Assembly (NCBI GenBank): GCA_950295325.1
Contig: OX485806.1
Location: 11,966,001-12,030,000 of the forward strand
DNA length: 64,000 bases
DNA from: Polytrichum commune
Taxonomy: Eukaryota; Streptophyta; Polytrichopsida; Polytrichales; Polytrichaceae
Reading direction: 5' to 3'
Positions 10,512-23,095 of this stretch are shown piece by piece; positions within the stretch are counted from its first letter, which is position 1, and each line of letters begins with the position of its first letter. The position numbers and the translations under genes are program-made. Under the pieces are notes generated by a model that saw only the letters and a program-made list of their open reading frames with translations, had not been told where the DNA came from and searched no databases.

Positions 10512-11141
10512 ATCTCCTGCTTAAGTACGCACCCGTTTAAGTACGCATCCCGGTTAAGTGCGCAAATTTTTCAACAAAAATAAGGATTTATACTTTATTG
10601 TTTGAACATGTCATGCAAAGTCATTTGCCACGAATGCATGAATTTTTTATGCTTGACATTAAATGTCAGTTTGTTAACGTTTTGTTGAAACGTTTCAAAT
10701 GATCGTCGCAGTTCATCATACATCTGTTTAGCTTCCGTTTGAACATCGGAGCAAAACAAATGGTCGTCGATGTCGAGGACAGTGTTGACTAGAGTTTCAA
10801 AGCCTTTGAAATGGGTAGCCCTTTCATATTTAGCAATATCTCGATAGGTTGGATTTCGTTGCAGTATGTTCTCCTGATTGTCCCAAACTTTTCAGATGGC
10901 ACCTTCACTGACTTCATAATCCTGACCCAAGGCATGCTTGCTCAGTGTGTTCAGCTTGCTCAACTTTGCATTGATTTCGCATCATTGGGCTTCGGCCAAG
11001 CGGGTTGCCTCAAGTTTCATCCGTTTCCCATTGCGATTCATGGAATCAGAGGGTCTAGAAAGCGATATGGGTAAAGTAAGCACCTACCAACTAAGTGCGC
11101 ACCAACGGCTCCGGTTCAAAGTGCGTACTTAAGCGGGAGAT
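10512..11141 (-). mobile_element. Non-autonomous pogo-like DNA transposon with ~21 bp TIRs
   Basis: Left end TAATCTCCTGCTTAAGTACG is mirrored on the right by CGTACTTAAGCGGGAGATTA with one mismatch, each bounded by a TA that fits a Tc1/mariner/pogo target duplication. Inside each end, further copies of a ttaagtacgca-type motif repeat. On the minus strand the interior still reads as a DNA-binding N-terminus: LSKLNTLSKHALGQDYEVSE, then GAI, a stop, and KVWDNQENILQRNP. This resembles the CENP-B/psq-type helix-turn-helix of pogo-like transposases. Two in-frame stops interrupt it and no DDE catalytic region remains, so it is an internally deleted element that would need a transposase in trans. Confidence 0.75.
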
Positions 11142-11144
11142 TAC

Positions 11145-14100
11145 TATACCCCACACAAAACTTTAGAATAGTGTGAATAATACACAAACTGGACCACATC
11201 AATTTTTGAATGCCTTTAGAAGTTAGAATGAGAGTAGACATATAATAGTATCATACCAACATTATCACAAGGGCCATGATACGTCACATGCCAATACAGC
11301 CAATTACGTATCCAAGAACATAAGGGTCATCAACATTGGTCACAATGTTTCATCCGTAGAGGTACAATATCATCTACAATTCCCAAATTATGTCCATGAG
11401 CTAATCAATTATAACCGATAGTCAACTACCAGAGTGAGTGGATACTCACCTATCCCACGGCTCGTCATCTGCACTTCTCTTGTTAGTTATTTAGTCCATG
11501 CATGGTATTATGCACACCAATGATAAATATGATGCCACATGACATACAAACAAAACATCTACATTCTTTAATATCAATACCACATCTTAGATCAAGCACA
11601 AAAACATCCACAAGATATAAGCACCCTATTTTAAACACCAACTTTGTTTTTGTGGAACACTCCAACTTGTTATAAGCAATATTTAATGTTGAATTCATAT
11701 TTATAGTTGTGTTGTCCACATTTAGTTTAGAATGTGGATGCTTAGAATAAATGATGTATATACAAGTTGCACTAAATGGTTTCTTGAGTCTCATTCATGA
11801 AGTTGAAACAATATGCTTAAGAAGTAAGGCTCTTATTTATAGTTGATGTGGATCAAAAAATGTTGCGGTGTGATTGATTACACACATGAATTTTGACATT
11901 GTGGAAATGAAGTCACTACGGACTAGTTTTGTAGAGGCTATGACTAGACAACCAACTATTGTTGATTGTGAACAATAGGGGGGTCAATTTTTAATAGATT
12001 GGCAATAATTGTGGAAGGCTTTGAAACATATCAACATGCCTAAGCTTTAACATCAACAACGATTATTTTATAACTATACATAATCAAGATCACTATCATG
12101 CTACTTTGCTTGTCAATAATGGGGTGTGTGAAGTTGATAACTTGATTGCACCAAGACATCCTCTCAATCTACACCAAACTTTCTAATCCTTCACCTTACT
12201 AAATGTAGCCTATTGAGTATGTGCGACATATATTGTTTCTTAGACAAATGTGTGATAAAGTCGCCTCAAGGGGTGCACCTTTGTTTAAAAGCCAAGAACC
12301 ACGTGTGTTCACAACATATTCTAAAAACTCCTTATATGTATGTATATTTATTTTTTGCAAAATCAAGCATCGTACGTAAAATTTCAATGATAAAATTACA
12401 AGTGACAATATGTATACATAAAGAGATGTACATTCGTATATAATTATTAACATAAGTACAAAAATATGTTTTTGAGTAACAATCAACACCTATCATATAT
12501 AAAATGGAAAACCCAAGCATCCATCATAAAGTTGTTGAGGATTTTTTCATCCCATGGATGTAACTCATAAGCATCTAAGTCTATAATATATGTCAAAGAC
12601 GTTGATGCAATATTGTTTTAGAAGATCAATTTGATCATAGGAATGTTTTTCATCATTCCATAAGATCATTTGTTTACTTGTTGTTGGTCTTTTTGATGCC
12701 AACGTGAGCCAATTTCCATGTTTGGTGGACGGTCTATCAAGTCAATTGGATCCCCCACCCAATGATTACCAAATGTTTTATGCATCTCATAAATTCAAAA
12801 AAAAAATTTGTATTTACCATAAAGAATTTATTAAACAACATTTGGGCATTGACAATCCTTCATTGTAATTTTCAAAATACACCAATTTGACCTTAACAGT
12901 TAAGTTGCATCATGAAATTGAATTTGTAGGTTCATCACAAAACTATCAGTTCTAAAGTCAAATTAAAGATATGTTCTAATATTTTGTTCAATAGCAACAT
13001 TTAGTATAATAAATTTTGACTTTTTGAGTATTACTTAAGTGAAATATGTATCAAATAAAGGGCTCCGCAAACAATGAAAGTCTTTTTCCAATAATACCAT
13101 GATGATAGTGTCTATTGCCCAAAATAGTTCCCCAAATTGAGAAGGAACAACATGAGAATGAGATTGAAGCCCCATCGCAACATGTATTAATTGGACCAGG
13201 GAATTGAAAAAACATTATTTTGTTTCATTTTCACTAACAACAATAAGCATGAATTGTTTTGATGTCATTAACTTTGTTGCACACATATGTCATTTTAAAA
13301 TTCAAACAATCCTTTTTAAATCAATTATTGTTTTTTATAGACATGCCAAATATAACATATTTGTTGAGTTTTTGTGTGTGAAAATTAGTTTGTGATTAAC
13401 TAATGATCACAACTAGTGCAACTCATTACCCATTCTTTTCATCCTATAGAGTCATTTGGTACCCATAGGCAAGGATGTTCAATTGAATTGCAATCCCAAA
13501 TTGAAAGCATGGCATAACCTCTTTGTTTGAATGCATACTACAACCAAGCAATGAGACATGTACGACCTACTTGTGTGTGTTGCCAAATAAGTGGAAGAAT
13601 TTGGTGTATGTATCCAAGTTCCCAATGTTGTCACATCTACTTTGACGTCAACTTCAAAGGCAACCCAAAAAAAGGAGTGTTGCCATGTACTTAAAAAAAG
13701 TAGTTACACAAATGATTTTGACTCCAGATCTCCCTACATGGATGCCGTGGTTTTCATGTTTTTGGTTTGGTTGGGGTTGTGTTTAATCACTTGTATTCTT
13801 TCAGATGTCATGTCATTAGGAGCAACATCCTTCACTCCTTTGCATCTTCTGTCAGGTCAATCACCAAATAGCTCAAAGACTACCTATCATTATTTATATT
13901 GGAGGCATGGTTCCACATTTGGATAGTTTATAAGGAGTGAACAGACGTATCTAAGAGTCTATCGGATTCATTTGCAACACATAATTGCTTCAAGTTTTGT
14001 CATAATTCTCATGTTTTGACTTTTGGTTGTTACACACAAACGTGCATTGTCTATCATTGCAGCACCTGGAGCTTGTTGAATTGTGGTTCCAAATATAGTT

Positions 14101-14671
14101 CATTTGCATCAAGATGTTATTTCATTCCAACTTGTGAAAGGCCTTTACAATTTAACCCCCTAAAGTTATTTTGAAACTTGAGTTTATCCAATTTCAATTG
14201 CAATTGGACTTTAGCCAATAACATTCCATTTTTTAAACTTATTGCCAATCTCTATAGCAAGATTTGATTTCAAGAATTTGTTCCATTATGTCATAACAAC
14301 AAATTGGAAAGCCATGTTTATTTATTTACATTCTTTTGTGCTCAAAAACCCTAAAATACATAAAATCATCCTAATCTTATAAAACTAGTACTAAAATCAT
14401 ATTGTTTCATTATTTTCTTGGCTATTGCTTATTATGGCTTTTTTTGTAGTAATGTGTTGTTATTTGAGATACCAAAATGTAAATGATAGAGTAAACATTG
14501 TATACATGTTACTCATATCAAACAACACATAAGTTGTGCATATTTTCATCAAGAATCCAACATTAAAACTACGTCATAAAGTTTCCATGCTTTCAACTTC
14601 TACTTTATTGAAAGAATGTGTGCGTGTATGTTCACATGTTGCCTATTTCATAAAAATGAACACAAGAATGC

Positions 14672-14675
<4 letters not shown>
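11145..14675. other. Gene-poor AT-rich stretch
   Basis: No recognisable gene, RNA gene or element ends were found. Open frames such as the 111-codon one at 13591-13926 have no family resemblance and unlikely composition. Sequence is low-complexity AT-rich throughout. Confidence 0.5.
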
Positions 14676-14735
<60 letters not shown>

Positions 14736-14773
14736 GAATCTGATAGGAAAAAAAAGTTGTGGGGGGGGGGGGG
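14676..14773. repeat. (CT)n microsatellite followed by a poly-G run
   Basis: About 27 CT dinucleotides at 14676-14731, a 30-base spacer, then a run of 13 G at 14761-14773. The G run abuts the start of the solo LTR and supplies its apparent target duplication. Confidence 0.95.
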
Positions 14774-16260
14774 TGTGAGGCCAAACCACCCACCCTTAAG
14801 CGTCCTAGTCCGGGTGAGGGCATGGTGATCACATTCATGTTCACATAACTCTAATTCTTTCTACGTAATTAAACTCCCTTACATTCCACATCAATCTTGG
14901 CACACCAATCCATTCCACGATAAGATTACAAGCGTTGACAAACGCTCTTCTCTATTATGACAATCCTAACACACCCTCTTACGACCCAAACATCACTCAC
15001 ATCCAAGTTCACCCACTAATCCTACCATCTAATGCCTCGTGTTCCCCTAACTTGCTAATGAACTAATCATCTAAATTAATATCATGTAATAACCTCATGA
15101 ACTAACTATCACATAATCTAGTGTAGTACTATTGACTTCCCCCCTTTATATCACCTCAGTCTCATCCCCTTTAGGCATCTACCTAAATCCCTCAAGGCCC
15201 AGCCTTCTAAGCTTCGGCAGCTGCCACTCAAAGTCCAACATTAAGCTTCGGCAGCTGCTACTCCAAATTCCAGCATTAAGCTTCGGCAGCTACTACTACA
15301 AATCCAGCACTCCCAATTCACCTTCTAAGCTTCGGCAGCTGCCACCCAAAGTCCAGCATTAAGCTTCGGCAGCTGCCACCCAAAGTCCAGCATTAAGCTT
15401 CGGCAGCTGCCACTCAAATCCAACATTAAGCTTTGGCAGCTGCTACTCCAAATTCCAACATTAAGCTTCGGCAGCTGCTACTACGAATCGAGCACTCCAA
15501 ATTCCAACATTAAGCTTCGGCAGCTGCTACTACGAATCGAGCACTCCCAATTCGCCTTCTAAGCTTCGGCAGCTGCCACTCAAATCCAACATTAAGCTTC
15601 GGCAGCTGCTACTCCAAATTCCAGCATTGAGCTTCGGCAGCTGCTATTACAAATCCAACACTCCCAATTCGCCTTCTAAGCTTCGGCAGCTGCCACTCAA
15701 ATCCAACACTAAGCTTCGGCAGCTGCCACCCAAAGTCCAGCATTAAGCTTCGGCAGCTGCTACTCCAAATCCAGCACTCCCAATTCGCCTTCTAAGCTTC
15801 GGCAGCTGCCACTCAAATCCAGCATTAAGCTTCGGCAACTGCTACTACGAATCCAGCACTCCCAATTCGGAAGCAAGGGGAGGGGGAGAAGAGAGAGAGA
15901 GGGGGGGGGGAGAGAGGGCCCCTAAGCCACACACCCCTTAACCTTTCCAACTAAAAATAGATCAAGCCTATCCACTAAACCCTCAACCTCTAAAGCAACA
16001 CGGGAAGGCCTCAATTCAAACAATTAAACCCCAAGGCCCTTCCCCTTCCTTAACACACAACTCTCAACCTAATTCAACCAACCCCCTAATGCCACTAATC
16101 CTTTAGTTAACCACACAAAAATAAGCCTAAGGCCTAAAACATAAATCCACACCAAGCTTCACTCTTTTTATACTTTTTGATGTTTCAAAAATGACCTCAA
16201 ATGCAATTCTAAGTAAATCCTAAACATAAAACAAATATGAGCAACCATTTTGGGCTCATA
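14774..16260 (+). mobile_element. Solo LTR of the same family as the element at 1499
   Basis: It starts TGTGAGGCCAAACC and ends GGGCTCATA (the terminal CA of the family has become TA). It is flanked on both sides by GGGGG (14769-14773 and 16261-16265), consistent with the 5 bp target duplication of LTR retrotransposons, though the left copy lies in a G run. No primer-binding site or internal region follows, so this is a solo LTR left by recombination between two LTRs. It shares its first ~45 bases, a GA-rich tract (15885-15918) and the last ~100 bases with LTR 1, but its tandem array is a different sequence. Confidence 0.75.
15195..15865 (+). repeat. Tandem array inside solo LTR, ~17 units with an agcttcggcagctgc core
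   Basis: Units of roughly 33-50 bp repeat the phrase aagcttcggcagctgc, with spacers such as cactcaaatccaacatt and tactccaaattccagcatt. Longer super-units ending in cactcccaattcgccttct recur about every 110-130 bp, showing block duplication. Each unit keeps the CAGCTG palindrome also seen in the array of LTR 1. Confidence 0.9.
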
Positions 16261-16265
16261 GGGGG

Positions 16266-17641
16266 GTACATGCGCAGTTATAAATAAATTACCACATCAA
16301 ATGTCTTTCCATATTCTCATTCATATAATGTATCAGGTCTAAATATTGTATATATAAAAATGTGAAAATAATCTAATGTTCCAAACTCAAATTATAATCT
16401 TTTGTTCAAATAATAAAAGGACATAACAACCATCTAGTATTTTGAGACGCATCTTGTCTTTGGTGTGTTAGCTGAAAACTCTATGATTCCAACAAATACT
16501 GCGGATAAAGACATGCCAACTCCACCACCCTCATAGTTTCCTCGCCGCTCCCAAGACATCTCCAACTTCATTCTACAAGTTTTCAATAGAAATGATTAAA
16601 CTTGAGACCAGTGGAGACAAAAATAGGAAGAATATTTTAACCTAAATTTGTTTACTGGTCATGACACGGAAGAGGCAAGCTATACAAGAATAGTGTATGA
16701 AACTCATGTCTTCTTCTTTTTTATTGTGTTTCACACTCTACATATGACCTTTTAAAGATAACTTTGATCTTAGACATCCACTCAAAGAGAATGTCTGAGA
16801 GGAGATGCTCGATTAACTAGGATGCAAGAGTCACATTAGAATTCTATAACTTCCGCTTTCCTTTTTTACATGCCTCAACAAATTACATCCAGTTGTGAGC
16901 CCTACATGGTCATTCCTTTTAATTGGGCACCTAAATTTGAATGGAATATGTCAGGCTTGAAATTTAGAACAAACACCAAGAAGACACATGTTATAATAAG
17001 ATTGCACTATGTGTTCAAATTGGTATACCTACATAAGTTCAATAGTTGACAAAGTTAGGAACTCACTTGTGTGACCAACGTTAGAAAATCATCACTTTGA
17101 CTTCTTCTAACTTTTGCATCTCAACTCCAATCTTGAAACTTGAAATGACAATCTTTGTGATTTGCAAATGCAAACCTAGGTGAGACGATCCCCAAGCCAA
17201 TCCAATCCAATCCAATAGTCAAAATAACATGTGAAGCGGAATAGCACCCACAATGAGGGCCACATATCTTAACAAGTTCAATTGTTATCAAGAATGCAAT
17301 GTTGTCACATTTTTGCGTCAAATATGCATACATGTTGTCAATTGAACTCGATAACAATTGAAAAATATGTATACATGTGGGGTTGTAGGTGCCCACATTG
17401 GGAACGACATTAATGTAACAAACTTGTCCGCTTTGGTGGTGTCCTTATTAGGGCCACGCACCTTACTTGATGGGGAGCTCATGGTGTTCTTTGGTGCAAC
17501 TTAGAAGGTCTCCGTAACATTATTAATCGTGTGCATTGCTTGTACTATCCAATAGAGTAACAAGTTCACCACTTTATCCCAGTTGTCCAATTTCAAGTGT
17601 CAATTTTGTCCCACACTTTGATGTTGATTCAATTTAGGCAT
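16266..17641. other. Unassigned intergenic sequence
   Basis: Nothing recognisable on either strand. Only short accidental open frames. Confidence 0.5.
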
Positions 17642-17876
17642 GAGATGACCCTAAACTACCGGATGATAGTGGAGAGGTACCCAAATCCGAACGGAGGGTT
17701 GGCAGTTTGATTCCCAGCCATGAAACCTTCTCTCTACTTGACGGAAAAACCAAGAGCCCACCCACCGCAAGGTAGGCAGTAAACTCCACCCTGCACCAAA
17801 GGGATCCTTGAGCAGGGTAGGGCCAACATGCTCAAATTCACATCAGATTGCCCAATGTTGTATATTATTATTATTA
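17642..17876 (+). mobile_element. tRNA-like SINE, copy A
   Basis: The head reads like a tRNA-derived RNA polymerase III promoter. A B-box-like ggttggcagtttgattccc lies about 55 bases from the start. The body carries phrases such as cccaccgcaaggtaggcag and ttgagcagggtagggcc, and the tail is (TTA)n. It is flanked by imperfect direct repeats, ttgattcaatttaggcat on the left and ttgatccaatttgcat on the right, as expected for LINE-driven insertion. Its head recurs at 57818 and its body at 36222. Confidence 0.7.
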
Positions 17877-17892
17877 TTGATCCAATTTGCAT

Positions 17893-18686
17893 CAGAAAAT
17901 GCGGTGGGCTAGTTTTTGTTGTGGCCTTTGGCTCACTTGTCATGAGCACTAAGGTAGACACAAGGCTCTAAAATAGTTACCAACTTTGCTAGATCGCACC
18001 CACTTCTTCTAGATACCAAAGTTGTGACCTATACAAGCCAATTGATGATTACCAACGCAATTGATGTTGTAATCGTTATGTTCATATTGCTTTTGAAGCT
18101 CATGTGAAAATCTCAATCATTATCAAAGTAATTTGAGATTGTTTATTTTCTTAAATGATCATCTAACCTCCTCTCCCCCGCTTCCCCAAAATTCATACCA
18201 AATCCATAACAATGAACAAAAATTGAGCATGTAATTCAATCTCTTTTAAACATGTGTTTTTTCTATGTCCATTTTTTCTTCATAATTAACCACGATCATA
18301 GGTCTTTTATCAAGATAAGTAACCAAATTAGGCCCACTTATTTTATTTTGCATTGGCACATCTTTTAGGTTGTTTGTTATGAAGACTAAAGGCTTTTTTG
18401 AATCATTGATCATTTATATACCTTATCTTGATTCTTTTATTTTATGTATATAGGGGATTGTTAAATCAACCACACATTGGTTAAAACGACCACAACGAAT
18501 ATGTAAGGTGTCAACTAGGCTATGACTTGTTATCCAAGTTGGCCAAGTTTATCAATTCTGACACAAAATTGATACCTTGCTCCATTTCATGTGTGCGATG
18601 AAGAATCAAAGCATGACAAGTCATATTACCTCGCAATGCATCTTTGTGGTCGTTTTAACAAACTACGTAGTCAATTTAACAAATCC

Positions 18687-18690
<4 letters not shown>
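17893..18690. other. Unassigned AT-rich sequence with one dispersed-repeat match
   Basis: At 18317-18350 the phrase gataagtaaccaaattaggc matches a dispersed repeat also found near 37140, 40156, 48619, 56976 and 59949. Nothing else is recognisable. Confidence 0.5.

Positions 18691-18693
<3 letters not shown>

Positions 18694-18770
<77 letters not shown>
18694..18770. repeat. Compound (TG)n(GA)n microsatellite
   Basis: About 13 TG units (18694-18720) run directly into about 24 GA units (18723-18770). Open frames here are repeat artefacts. Confidence 0.97.
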
Positions 18771-18773
<3 letters not shown>

Positions 18774-19599
18774 TTTAGAGCTCCACAAACATGACGTGTT
18801 CTCATTCACACAGTCCGGGGAATTCTATACAAAAATCGGTGCATTTCCTACCTTTTATAAAGAGGTTCGGATTTTTTTCTTTTTATTGGGAAGCTACCGA
18901 AAGCCAATTTTTTTCTCAGTTAAATTCCTACATTTACCTTTACCATTCGGTAATTTTCTTAGTTTTTTATTTTACTTTGGTATGTTTCTAAAGTTGTGTA
19001 TAGTAAGTGGGATTTTTGTTGTTTTCCTTTTATTTTATAAAAGAGAATTGGTGTTATGCTTTTAAGGGGTGAATTTGTGTTGAAAGAAATCCCAAGTATC
19101 CCTGGAAGGAGTTGAACCTTGCCAAGCCTTCACCATCTTGGGGCCAAGAATGTAGCCTTTGAAAAATGCATGGATCCAAAGAGGGTGCATCAATGAACAG
19201 GGAGAACCAACTGCTAGTTGTCCCTAGTCCCTTCGCCTACTTGCCTAAATTTTATAAAAAATTACTCTCGGTAAATTTCCCAAATTATGATGCCTCAACT
19301 AGCCATATTGCCGGTCTATTCTCCCTCGAACCAGTCGATTTTTGACCTCAACAATTTTCCATCAGTTCCTCATCCCAATCATTACGAACTCATTCAAAAA
19401 TCTCCAAAAACAAATCGGTCAACTTGTAACTAAACCTCAATATTCCCCATACATTGCTCATCAATACTCGAAAGAACCCAACAAAATATCACAAAACCAT
19501 GTGAAGAATGTTCCGGAAAGTTAGGATGTACAAGGTGATGTAAAGTGGGCATGGTAATCTCCTTTTCAAGTGGACATGCCAAAAAGGGCACCCCTCTAT

Positions 19600-21345
19600 C
19601 TATAAACCGCCTTGCCGCACACAACCTAGTACCTCCACACTAGAATGGAATTGCAGTTATTGTTGGAGGCCAAAGAGTTGCATGGCAAAGATGTGGACCA
19701 CCAACTCATATGGAAGTTTCACCTCCTTTCATCCATTAATCCTCAAAGGTCAAAGGGCGTATTTGAAATTTGAGATGACAAAGGGAGGGTCCAAAGTTTG
19801 GCACCATATTACCCAATCGTGGATAGTGATGGCAAAAACACTGGCATAGCTCTCCCCGACAAATCCAGAAGATATTATGCAACTCAACCTTTGGTGGAGG
19901 ACTGAGTACCAAAGTTTATACTTTAGCATCATCATGAGCAGGGCCTACACCTTGTACAAATTTGGATTAAGATACTTTAGGGATATCTAGGACCCAGGGA
20001 AACACGACTTTCTGAACTGGGAGGATACTAGAGTAAAGTTCTCTTTGTAAGGAGACCACCAAGATTTTTGGCTTAAATTTGGAAAGTCAAAACCCTTATA
20101 CGGACCTTTCCGAGATAGGATGCTCAACCAACAAAATGCCCAGCTCACTTCACAAGAATGGGTTGGCCTCTACAGGAATACGGAGGATGCATTACCAGAA
20201 TGGGTTATCTGCGTTGGTTACCTTAAGGAACATAGGCATGGCCTAGTTCAATTTAGCGCCGAGTTCATGAATATTTTCCCCAAATCTACTGTGGGCTCGC
20301 AATATTTTACCCTTATTGAATTAAACGGAACACTGAGAATGCATTTCCGCCTACATCCTTTGAAGGTTGGATGACGCGCATTAGGGTGGATAGCCTCACA
20401 AGAGGAAGCACCAAAACTAAAGTCAACTTGTTCTATGGGAAACTAGATCAGTTTTTCTTTGACCTTCCTCGTTGGTGGAGGCCAGAGGTTTCCCCCTTCC
20501 TCGCTTACTCGGCCAAAGAGGGGGGGAACTGGAATACTAAATAGACAACCCTCAAGAAGCCAATCCCGGACAAATGGGAGATGAAATCCCTCCCTCCACC
20601 TCCCCCAAGTGGAATATCATCTAGCACAAAGATAAGGCACAAAAAGGAGTGGTTTTCCTCTAGTCGGTCATTCATAAGGCGGTTGCGGTTAATGAGTGGC
20701 ATGGTAAAATCTCGATTGAGATTGACAAAATTTGCCCTCATCAGTGTGGCCTCCAATCAATGGAATTAGTGGAACATAGGTTCTACAATTGTCCACTGGC
20801 TCAACACGGGTGGCGATACACTGCCAACATCATTTGGCAACTCTTTGCCAAAAAGGAGAATCTCGGCCCACGGAAGTCCTTTTCTATGATGCAATGTCTT
20901 TTTTATCAACCTTTGTGTAATACACTTAAACGGTTTAGTCACATCTGGTTCTTTCTGAGAAGCGGTATTCCGTAGATTATCTGGCGTCAACGAAATGATC
21001 TAGTTTTTAACAATCTGCAGTGGCCCATTGAGAAAAACACGTCAAATCATTTGGGACGCCTTGCAGGATTATGGTAGGATTGAGTGGAAACAGACTCTCA
21101 GGGATTTGGAAGAGGCCCCGGATGTGGCCTATTAGGACGTCCTTAAAAGAATTCAATTCGACTTGGGGGATCAAAAACCTTATTATGACCCAGAATAACT
21201 TAGTTGTCACTTGGATGGATGAACCACATATGGGCATTATTTCTTGATTCCACTTGGGTTGTGCTCGCTTGCCCGGGTTGGTTGTATTTTGGTTCTTTCT
21301 TGCAATTGAATTTTTCAGTTTGTGCCAAATTAAATAAATAAATAA
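19600..21345 (+). mobile_element. Decayed LINE (non-LTR retrotransposon), 3' half
   Basis: Several adjoining frames on the plus strand resemble the region after the reverse transcriptase of plant LINEs. Around 19740-19800 one reads GGSKVWHHITQSW. At 20760-21000 one reads HRFYNCPLAQHGWRYTANI followed by IIWRQRNDLVFNN, matching the zf-RVT (reverse-transcriptase zinc-binding) domain with its C-P-x-A-x-H-x-W core and the IW-x-x-RND element. Many frameshifts and stops break it. The end carries an AT-rich tail with aaataaataaataaa near 21329-21345, as expected for a LINE 3' terminus. The 5' boundary is uncertain because decay is heavy. Confidence 0.6.
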
Positions 21346-21862
21346 AGATGACTTAAGATGAAAAGTGTGTTTTTTTGAGGTACAAGAAGAAAAATTATGA
21401 ACCACTCAAAGTTGAAATTACATCCACACAGTTGAAATGAAAATCGACATGCCCAAAAACATTGCATAAGCTTTAAATTGTAAGGGATGATAACACCATG
21501 TCCCAAGCCTCAAAATGAAGATGTGTACAATACATATTGAAAGAAACATAACAATTATACAGATGTTTAGAACACATTGTTGAGAAGTATCTTAAAACAA
21601 TTCAAAACCGTCTGAGTATCTCCAAGTCGGATATTTTAAGGTTTGTGTAATGAGGTGTCAAAAAAACGGAGAATTTTTCACCTTGATTTCTTGTCAAGCT
21701 CCATACTTCTTGGGCATGCATCGAGATCAAGATTAGACCGGTATAAAGGTACTAGAATTATCAAGCACATGCAACCTACAACTCCCACAAATGCCACCTT
21801 TTGAATTTTGGGGGGCCCTTGTTATGGAAAGTGAACATTGTCAAATCAAGTCCCAATCTTTT

Positions 21863-21893
<31 letters not shown>

Positions 21894-21960
21894 TTGTGGA
21901 CTTCGAAATCAGAATACCAATGGTAGATGTTTCACAAAGAATATTTATTTATATAAATTA

Positions 21961-21996
<36 letters not shown>

Positions 21997-22609
21997 ACAC
22001 ATAAATTTCAAAATCAAAGATAGATGTGGCCCCCAACATTTTACACCTTAAACCCCCTATACCAACCGGCGGTGGGGGAGGGGGGGGGTTGACAAATGCA
22101 CTACAATTCCTAGTCGGTGAGACTTTGAAAACTTCCACATGCTAAGACTTTGCCACATCCCAAAGAAAACAGACTCCAACACATTTCAAAACATAAAGCC
22201 CACAACAACCTAAAAAATTAGGGTATTTAAATATAATTAGCCTACCCAAACCTTTGAAAAACACTCTCGTTTTGGTTGATTGCATCCTCTTAGGCATTTA
22301 GGGGTGAAGTAACACTACTAGCTGCACCCTACCCTTTGAATTCACGGAATTTACACTTATCGACAACCATAACATACATAAAGGCATGTAAACTAAAGGT
22401 GAAAGGTGAACCTTGCTTTTTGGATCCGACCCCCTCCTCCGCCCCCCCCCCGGTTTATGACCTTAAGAAATATTTTAGATTAGCAACTACCTTAGTTTAA
22501 AACCTTGACTGCCACTTGTCCATTGGTTCGTCCTCTTTATGCCTTTCATAAAGACTCATCAATGAATCCTCATAAATGTACCACCTAAAAACATAAATAT
22601 AGTATAGGT
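21346..22609. other. Unassigned sequence with AT/GT microsatellites
   Basis: (AT)n at about 21862-21888 and (TG)n(TA)n at 21960-21996. A G run lies at 22075-22088 and a C run at 22442-22451. Otherwise nothing recognisable. Confidence 0.6.
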
Positions 22610-22982
22610 ACACTAAATATGATACTTAGTGTCACCAATTCTAATTGTCTTGCTCAATACTAATTATAAACCGCAGTATAGTGTCACCAACACTAAATGT
22701 TAACCCAACATTATTTGTCATTCCTTGTAAATGTTTTGGGGGATTATAGATTTACATGTTGAAATTACTGTCACTTACCAAGTGAATTCCATCCAAATTT
22801 CGATCAACCATGACAACGTTTCATCACAAATTGCTGACAAGAGAAGGTAGGGTTTTGGCCAATGGATGAACTCATCCATCATCCATGACAAAATTTGTTC
22901 ACTTATTCATAAGAAGTGTCATCCAAAAAGTTACCATAATAACATTAAATACCATATGACACTAAATATCATATTTAGTGTA
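22610..22982. mobile_element. MITE with palindromic ends, copy A
   Basis: Both ends are near-perfect palindromes of the type acactaaatatcatatttag plus tgt (22610-22633 and 22959-22982). The interior aligns closely with 57540-57817, for instance tgctgacaagagaaggtagg and ggatgaactcatccatc. About 373 bp long with no coding capacity. Related ends occur at 44840-44910 and 45140-45165. Confidence 0.75.
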
Positions 22983-23095
22983 GTTCCATAGCCTTTACTA
23001 GAGAAAGAGCATCAAATGCAGATGCCTACATTTGATGCTCTTTGGAGAGACCCCTTGGGCTTAGTTACTTCTTCTTTCCAAACATTACAAACATA

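Noticed and set aside
13591-13926. 111-codon plus-strand frame
   Set aside because: It has no recognisable domain, no codon-composition shift and no second copy; most likely chance in AT-rich DNA.
14676-14844. Open frames rich in Leu/Ser or Arg/Glu over the CT repeat
   Set aside because: They are translations of a dinucleotide microsatellite and have no coding evidence.
18577-19065. 162-codon open frame on the plus strand
   Set aside because: It runs through the TG/GA microsatellite; the flanking residues show no family resemblance.
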